This document shows positions 36,701 to 48,700 of a DNA stretch of 64,000 nt, piece after piece. A program made the position numbers and the translations under genes. Numbering within the stretch: position 1 is the first letter of the stretch; each line of letters starts with the position of its first letter. Under the pieces are notes generated by a model, which made no database searches, had not been told where the DNA came from, and saw nothing but the letters and a program-made list of their open reading frames with translations. Source of the stretch: Limnoperna fortunei (Eukaryota; Mollusca; Bivalvia; Mytilida; Modiolidae); contig OX104122.1 of the NCBI GenBank assembly GCA_944474755.1, positions 8,891,223 to 8,955,222 on the forward strand, written 5' to 3'.

Positions 36701-39700
36701 TTACTTCAAATTGATCAGCACATTAAGGTCTACAATAGTTGCTATTAGTGCGAAGTTGTGTATTGGCTTTTTGTAGGAGTTATTGCCCTTTTTTGACGAT
36801 TTTTGACAAAATTTTTGGTATTTACAATATAACCTGAAAAATATACGAGGTAGAGTGAAAGTGTAAATGGCAAAAATGATCAGCAATAAAAGCCCTACAA
36901 TTCACTTGATTGGTCTGAAATTGTCAGATGACTCTTTATATGAGTTATTGCCCTTAAATGGTAATTTTTTATGAAATTTTCCGTTTTTGTCTTGTAACTT
37001 TAAAACTATAACAGCTAGAGTAAAACTGTAAATAGCAAAAATGATCAACAATACAAGCCCTACAATTCACTGTATTAGTCTGAAATTGTCAGATGACTCC
37101 TTATAGGAGTTATTGCCCTTAAATGGCAATTTTTTATGAAATTTTCCGTTTTTGTCCTGTAACTTGAAAACTATAGCAGCTAGATTGAAACTGTAAATTG
37201 CACAAATGATCAGCAATAAAGACCCTACAATTCACTTGATTGGTCTGAAATTGTCAGATGACTCCTTATATGAGTTATTGCCCTTAAATGGTAATTTTTT
37301 ATGAAATTTTCCGTTTTTGTCTTGTAACTTTAAAACTATAACAGCTAGAGTAAAACTGTAAATAGCAAAAATGATCAACAATACAAGCCCTACAATTCAC
37401 TGTATTAGTCTGAAATTGTCAGATGACTCCTTATAGGAGTTATTGCCCTTAAATGGCAATTTTTTATGAAATTTTCCGTTTTTGTCCTGTAACTTGAAAA
37501 CTATAGCAGCTAGATTGAAACTGTAAATTGCACAAATGATCAGCAATAAAGACCCTACAATTCACTTGATTGGTCTGAAATTGTCAGATGACTCCTTATA
37601 TGAGTTATTGCCCTTAAATGGTAATTTTTTATGAAATTTTCCGTTTTTGTCCTGTAACTTTAAAACTATAACAGCTAGAGTAAAACTGTAAATAGCAAAA
37701 ATGATCAACAATACAAGCCCTACAATTCACTGTATTTGTCTGAAATTGTCAGATGACTCCTTATAGGAGTTATTGCCCTTAAATGGCAATTTTTTATGAA
37801 ATTTTCCGTTTTTGTCCTGTAACTTGAAAACTATAGCAGCTAGATTGAAACTGTAAATTGCACAAATGATCAGCAATAAAGACCCTACAATTCACTTGAT
37901 TGGTCTGAAATTGTCAGATGACTCCTTATAGAAGTTATTGCCCTTAAATTGCAATTTTTTATGAAATTTTCCGTTTTTGTCCTGTAACTTAAAAACCATA
38001 GCAGCTAGAGTGAAATAATAAATTGCAAAAATGATCAGCAAAAAAGCCCTACAATTCATTTAATTGGTCTGAAATTGTCAGATGACTCCTTATAGGGGTT
38101 ATTGCCCTTAAATGACAATTTTGTTAAGAAATTTTCCATTTTTGTCCTGTAACTTGAAAACTATAGTAGCTAGATTAAAACTGTAAATTGCACAAATGAT
38201 CAGCAATAGAAGCCCTACAAATGATTGCTTAGTCCAAAAATTGCAAGATGACTCTTTATAGGAGTTATTGCCCTTTCATTATGAATTTGGACATATGAAC
38301 AGTTTTTTAATTATAAATTAGTCTATAACACACCTATTAGTAGAGTAAAACTGTAAATTTCTAAAGTACCCTAAAGGACAATGCCTAAAAACCATTTAAT
38401 TTTCAGAAATTGTGGATGGCACCTTATAGGAGTTATTGTATTTAACAAATTTTTTGAAGAAATGTTTAGTTTTTGCACAGTAACTTAAAAGCTATAACAA
38501 CTAGACTGAAACTGTTAATTTCAAAAATTTTAATATAGTTTAAGTCATTTGGATTCCAGGTGAGCGATTACAGGCTCCTGGGAGCCTCTAGTTTTGATTG
38601 GTAAACCAATATGGCCGCCACCTCAAGACTTAGTTTAACATAGGACCCTATGGGAAAAAAGTTAAAAAGGGCTTCTTCTCTGAAACCGTTTAACCAATCA
38701 AAACAAAACTTACTAGCAATATTGTTTAGATGGTCCTCTATAAAGTTTGTGTTTTAGATGGGAATTGGAAATTCAAAATGGCCGCCACTGCAGGACTTAG
38801 TTTAACATAGAACCCTATGGGAAAAAGTTTTAAAAGGCTTCTTCTCTGAAACCGGTTAATCAATGGAAACAAAAACTTACTAGCAATATTGTTTGGATGG
38901 TCCTCTATAAAGTTAGTGTTTTTTATGGCAATTGGAAATTCAAAATGGCTGCCACCGCAGGACTTAATTTAACATAGGACCCTATGGGAAAAAGTTTGAA
39001 AGGCTTCTTTTCTGAAACCGGCCAACCAATGGAAACAAAACTTACTAGCAATATTGTTTGGATGGTCCTCTATAAAGTTAATGTTTTTTATCCCAATCTG
39101 ATATTCAAAATGGCCGCCACCGCAGGACTTAGTTTAACATTGGACCCTATGGGAAAAATGTTAAAAAGGGCTTCTTCTCTGAAACCGGTTAACCAATCAA
39201 AACAAAACTTACTAGCAATATTGTTTGGATGGTCCTCTATAAAGTTTGTGTTTTTAATGGCAATTGGAAATTCAAAATGGCTGCCACCGCAGGACTTAAT
39301 TTAACATAGGACCCTATGGGAAAAAGTTTGAAAGGCTTCTTTTCTGAAACCGGCCAACCAATGGAAACAAAACTTACTAGTAATATTGTTTGGATGGTCC
39401 TCTATAAAGTTAATGTTTTTTATCCCAATCTGATATTCAAAATGGCCACCACCGCAGGACTTAGTTTAACATTGGACCCTATGGGAAAAAGGTTAAAAAG
39501 GGCTTCTTCTCTGAAACCGGTTAACCAATCAAAACAAAACTTACTAGCAATATTGTTTGGGGTGTCCTTTATAAAGTTTATGATTTTTATGCCAACTGGA
39601 AATTCAAAATGGCCACTACCGCAGGACTTAGTTTAACATAGGACCCTATGGGAAAAAGTTTTTAAAGGCTTCTTCTCTGAAACCGGTTAATCAATGGAAA

Positions 39701-42700
39701 CAAAAACTTACTAGCAATATTGTTTGGATGGTCCTCTATAAAGTTTATGTTTTTTATGGCAATTGGAAATTCAAAATGGCCGCTACCGCAGGACTTTGTT
39801 TAACATACGACCCTATGGGAAAAAGTTTTTAAAGGCTTCTTCTCCGAAACCGGTTAATCAATGGAAACAAAAACTTACTAGCAATATTGTTTGGATGGTC
39901 CTTTATAAAGTTTATGTTTTTTATGGCAATTGGAAATTCAAAATGGCCAACTCCCCCGCAGGACTTAGTTTAACATAGGACCCTATGGGCAAATAAAAAA
40001 AATCTCTATACAACTGGTTAACCAATGAAACAAAGCTTTCTAGTAATATTGTTTGGATGGTCCTATTTAAAGTTTATTGAAAATTACAGGACTTACTTTA
40101 ACATCAGGGAAATGCCATCTTCATTGCCTATAAAATCAGGTGAGCGATACAGGCTCTTAAGAGCCTCTGGTTTATCACTGCTTTGCCCGAAATTTTCACC
40201 AACATAGGTTGGTACGACCAATATGATACTTGGCATAGTCAATGTTTATGACTCCTAGTTGTGCATATTGGCTTTGAAATTTTCAATATGGCCAGGCCAC
40301 CTGCCGAAAACCAACCCCTAAACACGAAAAAATTTAAACTTCATCAGATTTCGACGAAATTTATATAGGTAGATTAGGTCCCCTGAGTGTGCCACTTCTT
40401 TGAAAATTGTTCCGTTTTCAAAATGGTGGACATTTTACTGCATGAAATTCTATCCATGTGGATTTTGGCCGACTTCTGTGTTGGCATCCCAACACAAAAA
40501 ATCTTTAACTATTATTATTATTATTTCGGTTTCCACTTTTTCTAGATCATGAACTAGTCTCGGAGGCCCCTTAATAGAATAAAGTGAAGATTGACACAGT
40601 TGTAGATCTACATAATAAGGGGTGCAGTCAGAAATCAGAAATTTTATAATGGCCACCACTTTACTACACCCACCCAAAAATGGCAAAAATTTTCCCGTGA
40701 TCCGATTTCAACGAAATTTGTCATGAAGGTAGATTTTAGTATTTCAAGTGAAACACTACCTCTGAAATTTTTTTCTGACGTCATGTTTCAAAATGGCTGT
40801 AAAAACGTGTATAATTTTCAACATTATCCGATCACAATGAAATTTAACGTGCTCTGATTGCAACACAATTTGGTATGGATTCAGATTTAAGTGTTCTGCG
40901 TGGAACTCTACATAAACATTTTTTTTACCATGCATTTCAAAATGGCGGCCAAAAATGCATTAAATATTCAACATTGTCCGATTTTAATTAAATTTGATGT
41001 GTACATACATTTTAATGTCCTGAGTGGAATGCAATACTATCCATGGGGATTTTGGATGACTTCTGTGTTGGTATTCCAACAATTGGTACAGATCCCCGCC
41101 CTATAAGTGTATGTTTTTATAATTCCAGTAGTTAAACAAGTTAATATCAACCAATTACTATGCATGTGTATTGATGATATAAATCAGTTTGTTTAGTACA
41201 TATAAATAATAACTGGTTAATAAAGATCAGAGCTCCAGATAAGATTTTCTTAATTGGGTTTTTTACCCATCATATGATTTATTTCATTGGGTATTTTTTT
41301 GTATATCACTTTTATCATTTTTTTTACCCACTCCAAAATAAGTTAATTGGGTTTTTCACCCATCTAAAATTTATTGAATTGGTTTTTTTTTAAGCTGACA
41401 AAAATGTACTTCACTATGGTTCTATACATGCAGATAACCTTTTGTGGTTTTGCAGCAACTACAGAAACATTTGAATGTATTGTGCAGAGAGCATAGATCT
41501 TTCATTGGACCAAGACATACATCTTAAATAACACAACAAAAATATTGTACCTTTGACAATGGAAACTATCTTGAGGTCAAGATTACTTATAGGCAATAGT
41601 TAAATGAGAGCACACAGGTCTATTCATAATTAATGGACAGCCAGCATTTCTAATCTATATGTGCACTCCAATAAAATTATTACAGATCAGCTCTGTGACA
41701 AAGTTATGAATAATTAACAATAAAAAATTGGGTCCCCGGTTTGTAATTTTTATTGATTATAGGGCAAAGCTAGCACTGCTGAATGTCAAATTTTTTAACC
41801 TATAACCTGTAATTCATGTGATCATACACATTTCTTAGGCTAATTAATAGTTCTCAATACATTTCATTAATTCATGAATCCGATTTTATTTTTTCTATCC
41901 AATCAGAATGCTCAGTTATAATTAGCCGATGTGTAAACAAAGCTTCCGCCATCTTTGTCCCACAAGCACACTATTTGTACAGTTGTGGGAACGGCATAAT
42001 TTTCAATCGTTTTAAGAAAATGGTTCTTAGATGTGAATGTGGTACATGTAATTCCGATGAAAGGTACCCAGATCGAATGCAAGGATACATATTTATACCA
42101 TTTCCAAAGATTAAAAGAGATTTAGAGAAATGTCTACGCTTGAAAACGTGTGGAAGTCCCAATGATCAGCTCAATATTAACAGAATAAATAAACATAAAG
42201 CAGCTGCAATCCTTGTACAGATTTGAGCAACCCTACTATGTGAGAACAATGCCCGCTTAGTCTAAAAAAGAATAAATGATTACACAATGGTGTGCACGTC
42301 TTCAATTTCAAATGGATTTTATTAAAAAGTCTGTTAGTGAATCTACCCTAATTCAATTATGATATACAAGAAATGGGACAGGAACAATGCTCTTTTTTAT
42401 GTGTTCCCGTGTAAAAACTATATATATCTTGAATTTATATATAATTATATAATGGACTTAATTAATTTTAATGAACATTACTTACATAACGTTACTTGTA
42501 TTTCAGATTTATAAATGTTCTTTTTTCGGCTATGAAATTTGCCGATTTGAAAACTCGGGGAGTACTTTAAACACAGACAAAAAATTCTTTAGTAAAAATC
42601 GGGTTTTTTATTATATTGATACATCTTTATCCAATTAATTAGCAGTTATCGATTTCCCAGTTCTCTGTAGATGTGTAGGAAATATTCTCTGACAGCGTAT

Positions 42701-45700
42701 GTAAATACGCGTGCACACACGGCCAGTTAAGACAGATTACATAAATATAAAATTTAACCGCAATTTCGGAATAGAAAAACATACCCAGCTTTACATGTGC
42801 AATAGAATTCAGAAAGTTTCGGTTCAGGTCTAATTTCAATACAAAGACTGTGAGGCGATTAACTTTTTCTCATAGATCGCCAGCATCTTGCATCAACGGC
42901 AACGGGGACGGTAAAATGTATTTCAGATATTCTGTTATCGTGAATATAACCCTGGGTGAAATAATTCATCCCTTTTTCTAAAACTCTTTGGATAAGAAAT
43001 TACTTTCTTGTAGGTACGAAATATCTATATTTTCGGGAATTTTGTCGAGACAATCGGTAGTAATATTGGCATCACGATAATGCTGAGCCGCCATTTTGAA
43101 AGAAGCTTGTGGCGCATAGAAACAATAACTAAGGAGGCGTGGCTTATCTTCTTATCTCGGATCCATGAAATTGCCCTCGACAGGGCTGTTAGCCTTAAAC
43201 ATTTCATCTAACAATTTTTTGACAACGTTGTTAGTGTTAGTTGTAAGATTGTTTGGCTTGGTGGATGTCACGGAAGCCCTTTTTCTTCCACTTCTATTCA
43301 TCATGGCGTCATTATCCTATTCATGGAATGAATTTCCATGGAATGAATTAATTTCCGGTGCATTTCAAAACATGGCAGGGTGAAAAGATATACCCAATTG
43401 ACCCATTTCCAGTTTTACATAATTTATCTCCCCTTTTACATCCAGTTAAAAAAACTGCGGCTGTCATCGGACTATGATATTTGAAATAAAGATTTTGTAT
43501 TATTTTTTATTGTTTGTCTAGACCAATTAAATTTTCATCTAATTAACATCATGGCAGAATGTAACTATGGCCATAGACAACATGTGAGTTTGAATCTGAA
43601 AAGGATGTCACTGGTAAATTTGTTTAATCAAGCTATAAAACAGCTGGGGTTCTACCTTTTATTAGCATCAGGTAAATGGCCAAATAAACATCGGTTAATT
43701 AATTAACGATCATGTTTACACAGCAGGGAGCTATAATAACATCCTCACTCAGATATTGACACCTGTCATTCACCTGAAGCGTGAAAATTTATTAAAGACA
43801 ATTGTCCATTTCAAAAGTTTTCAACAGGACAAATTGCGGCTCTAGCCGCAGTTTTTAGTACCGGAAGTGGACACTATGTGGCGTTTTTTAAATTGGAAAG
43901 TCGTCAATTTTCTCTTTTGTTTCTGCTTTTGCTTATAACTGCTATTTCTTAAGAGTTTGATATTTTGAAAGGTATGGCATTACTGTAGAACAAGAATATA
44001 TTTTTTTCCAGTCAATGTCTTTACAGTGGAAGCACTTCCTAAAGTGTGTAATGTGGTACAATGTGACTTTTTTCAGGAATTTTACCTTAAAGTCTTTAAG
44101 GTAAAATTCCCGAAAAAAGTCCGTGGACACGTATACTTTTATCTCCATTTTTATGTAATTTAGCATTATATGTGTAATGCCCCATATATGAAATTTTACG
44201 TGAAAGAAAGATTGTTTTTAATGCAAAATTTTGATGTCTCGCCCGTTCTGTTACTTTTGCACAAGCCATCCAAAAGGATAATGACCTCTCATGTCATGGT
44301 GCCAACAACAAAATACTAGACTTGTTCTAACCATAAACAAAATTTTGGAAGAAAAGTATTTATATTTAACAGGGAACATGCATCTCTTCTTGTGAAATAA
44401 ATCTCCATACCTGGAGCACCGTATGCTGCATGAAATAGACATTACATTCGGAATACCTCGGTTGTTACGTTGTGAAATAATGGGATCGTAATTACGCGAC
44501 TTTGTGTATTTATTTGAATGAATTAACGCAATCACTGAACAATTTTATGCACTCATTGAGTGAATTAAGCATGTTTCTAAAAATTGATTGGGTTTTAGAC
44601 CTTTGATATTGCGTTTTGCAACGCAAAGCAATAAAAATAATTGGGTTTTATGAAAATTTAATTGCGTAATAACGCAAATACGCAGCTTATCTGGAGCTCT
44701 GAAAGATACATGTTTATGTAGACTTGAACAATATAAGTATTTGTTCTATTCCTTAACAGCTCAGTTCTCCTTTTTTACAGGGCAGAAGACCGTATGATAT
44801 AGCTCAGAAGGATGACATAAAAAAATTACTGAAGGTAGATATATTTGTTAGCTGAAATATAGATATATAATATATAGTGTGTTGTATGTATGTATGTCTG
44901 CATGTTTGTCTGTGTCTGTTCATGTCTGTCTACTAGTATCTCCATTTTATATCTGGTATTTTTGTGTCAATACTTTTTGTGTCTGTTTTAAGTTTAGTAT
45001 TTTTATGCCCTTGAGACGATAAGTCAGAGGGCATATTAATTTACCCTTGTCTGTCGGTGGGTCCATCCATTCCCTGTCCATCCATCTGACTGTCCGGATT
45101 AGCTTGTCCGGCTTACAGTTTTATGGCTACAACATTTATATTTTGATATATAATGAAAATGTGCAGCGCCAAATGATTTTAATTTGGATTAAATTTTCAT
45201 CACATTGGAAATACATGTAGTTGGATTATGTAGGTTGAAAGCCATATGTAGAAGCATGTTTTGTCCGGCCATCTTTTCCTTCATCTTTGAAGCTATATTG
45301 TTATACCCCCACTCAACAGAGTCGGGGGTATATAGTGGTCCTCATGTCCGTCCGTCCGTCTGTCCGTCCGTCCGTCCGTTCGTCCGTCCACATTTGGTTT
45401 CCGGATGATAATTCAAAAAGTTTACATCCGATTTGAATGAAACTTTGGGATATTGTTATATATCAGGTTGGTAAGAAGCCTATCGATTTTGGGGGAAATC
45501 CGTCAAATTTCAAGGTCACAGTCCACGGAAAACGTTAGAAATTTTAACAAAAAAGTTGTTTCCGGACAATAACTCAAAAAGTTTACATCCGATTTGAATG
45601 AAACTTTGGGATATTGTCATATATCAGGTTGGTAAGAAGCCTATCGATTTTGGGGGAAATCCGTCAAATTTCAAGGTCACAGTCCACGAAAAACCTTAGA

Positions 45701-48700
45701 AATTTTAACATAAAAGTTGTTTCCAGACAATAACTCAAAAAGTTTGCATCCGATTTGAATGAAACTTTGGGATATTGTTATATATCAGGTTGGTAAAAAG
45801 CCTTTTGATTTTGGGGGAAATCCATCAAATTTCAAGGTCGCAGTCCACGAAAAACGTTAGAAATTTTTACAAAAAAGTTGTTTCCGGATGATAACTCAAA
45901 AAGTTTGCATGTGATTTGAATGAAACTTTGGGATATTGTTATATATCAGGTTGGTAAGAAGCCTATCGATTTTGGGGGAAATCTGTCAAATTTCAAGGTC
46001 ACAGTCCATGAAAAATGTTAGAAATTTTTACAAAAACTTGTTTTCGGAATATAACTCAAAAAAAGTTTTCATCTGATTTTAATGAAACTGTTAAATAATT
46101 TTATATATTTTGTTGGTAAGAAGCCTATTGATTTTGGTGGAAATCCATCCAATTTCAAGGTCACAATCCACGAAAAATGTTAGAAATTTTCACAAAAGCG
46201 GGGGTATCAGCGATCGCTAGATCGACTTTGTCTAGTTTATATTTGGTAGGATGTTTGAACACAAAATGGAGGTGTGTATGGCTACATTTGCAAAAATAAC
46301 CTTCCCCCGGCTGGTCTCTTTATTACCAAATTGATCTAAAAAAGTTAGAATGCATATAAAAATGTAAATCAAATCACATGTTTCAATATGCATTTAACCC
46401 CTACAATAAATTAAACCTTAAAATTATAAAACTTATTATCCTTGCAACATTCACAAAAACCCCCTTTCCATTCATGCCCAAATCTTACAACTTCGTTTTC
46501 CACATTTGACATATATTTCTAACCATTTCTAGATCTTTCTAAAAATTAAAATCGACACGATTATAGCTTTAAGAAAGTTATTTTCAGAAAACATGTTTGG
46601 GTCATTTATTTTTAGTTTCTAATTATAGAAACACGTGCTTATTTATATAAACATTATCCATCATTCCCACATACATAACATCGTACAATGAGCTACAAGT
46701 ACAACTACTGACAGCTGACTGAATAAATTTGCTTAAGAGAGCTCGAGTTATCGCCCCAAAATTTTTTATGAAAAAATTTCTGACTCGAGGACGTCAAAAA
46801 ATGTTCAAATTGTTGATGTATGTAGGCCTCGCGCCCCGCTTCAGAGGTCACGCGCACATACTATGTCCACAAAAATGAAAAGAATAAAATTTAAGATCTT
46901 CAGGAAAAATACACCCGACAGCCTTAAAAATCGGAAAGTACCCAAACAATTGAAACTTAAATAAAGGTAAATTTACCCTTTCAATCGGAGATTTAAAGGA
47001 AATAATCAATAACAGCTACTCACATACCTCGTCAACAACAATTTATTCCAAACATTGATGCCAACAGTTAAATGTTAAAAGCTTTCCTCTCAGATACAGA
47101 AAACTTTGAAACATGCATTTTTGTCTCGCCTGCGACGAAAGTCGCTGGAGGCGAGACATATGTATGGGAATCCGGCAGCGGCGGCGTAAACACTTGACAT
47201 CTTGCTTCATATCTTTGTAAGCCCAAGCCCTAGGTCCATCAAATTTGGTCCAGAGGTAGCTTATGATGAGTACTTGCCAGTCAGTCACCTGTCACCTGAC
47301 CTCAATTTCACGGTCCAGTGACTACGTTAAAGTTTTTGGGTTACGACAGTTCCTCTGTAACTACGCATGGTAGGATGACAATATTTGGTGTATAGGTTGC
47401 TGATGACTAGTACATGACTGTCTGGTAGGTGTCACCTGACCTTGACCTCAATTTCACGGTCCAGCGACTACGTTAAAGTTTTTGGGTTACGACAGTTCCT
47501 CTGTAACTACGCATGGTAGGATGACAATATTTGGTGTATAGGTTGCTGATGACTAGTACATGACTGTCTGGTAGGTGTCACCTGACCTTGACCTCAATTT
47601 CACGGTCCAGCGACTACGTTAAAGTTTTGGGGTTATGACAGTTCCTCTGTAACTACGCATGGTAGGATGACAATATTTGGTGTATAGATTGCTGATGACT
47701 AGTACATGACTGTCTGGTAGGTGTCACCTGACCTTGACCTCAATTTCACGGTCCAGCGACTACGTTAAAGTTTTTGGGTTACGACAGTTCCTCTGTAACT
47801 ATGCATGGTAGGATGACAATATTTGGTGTATAGGTTGCTGATGACTAGTACATGACTGTCTGGTAGGTGTCACCTGACCTTGACCTCAATTTCATGGTCC
47901 AGCGACTACGTTAAAGTTTTTGGGTTACGACAGTTCCTCTGTAACTATGCATGGTAGGATGACAATATTTGGTGTATAGGTTGCTGATGACTAGTACATG
48001 ACTGTCTGGTAGGTGTCACCTGACCTTAACCTCAATTTCATGGTCCAGCGACTACGTTAAAGTTTTTGGGTAACGACAGTTCCTCTGTAACTATGCATGG
48101 TAGGATGACAATATTTGGTGTATAGGTTGCTGATGACTAGTACATGAGTGTCTGGTAGGTGTCACCTGACCTTGACCTCAATTTCACCGTCCAGCGACTA
48201 CGTTAAAGTTTTTGGGTTACGACAGTTCCTCTGTAACTACGCATGGTACGATGACAATATTTGGTATATAGGTTGCTGATGAATAGTACATGACTGTCTG
48301 GTAGGTTCCACCTGACCTTGATCTCAATTTCACGGTCCACCGACTACGTTAAAGTTTTTGGGTTACGGCTGTTCCCCTGTAACTATGCAGGGTATGGTGA
48401 CAATATTTTGTATACAGGCCGCTGCTGATATTTAATGCTATTTACGTAATGCTTATGACGAAATTTATTTTCGTTACTGATGCGGAATGCAGGCGAGACG
48501 TTTTTCTGTGTCCACACTTGTTTTGCTTTTTTTTATTGTAAGTGTGTACAGATTGCAAGTGCAGCAGTACCTTTTCAGTCAGCTGCAGCTATATTTTTGG
48601 TATGAAGCAAACACAGACAATGTGTAATTTCATCTGTTTTATTTTACAGGATGCTGAAGACCATATAAGAGCAGGTATGTTACTGGCATGTTATATTAAA

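Larger units (their letters stand above)
41228..44701. mobile_element. hAT-like element, 3.47 kb, with THAP-type remnant
   Basis: Perfect 16-bp inverted ends CAGAGCTCCAGATAAG / CTTATCTGGAGCTCTG flanked by AAAGAT on both sides (41222-41227 and 44702-44707). Both subterminal regions are rich in AATTGGGTTTT. A degenerate THAP domain is at 42019-42223. No transposase catalytic domain was recognised, so it is probably non-autonomous or decayed. It ends only 79 bp before exon 5. Confidence 0.85.
32508..44780. other. Intron 4 of the ROCO gene, 12.3 kb of nested repeats
   Basis: No additional exon was recognised. Contents in order: C-rich diverged sequence (32600-33100), a 133-bp tandem array (33230-34320), a mosaic with TGTTGGCATCCCA motifs (34320-35240, 35935-36384 and 40173-41110), hairpin-led elements at 35250-35933 and 36385-40172, and a hAT-like element at 41228-44701. 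The open frames here lie in the repeats. Confidence 0.7.

Noticed and set aside
38984..39636. Two nearly identical 106-residue frames in tandem
   Set aside because: They are one 332-bp satellite dimer read twice inside a non-coding element.
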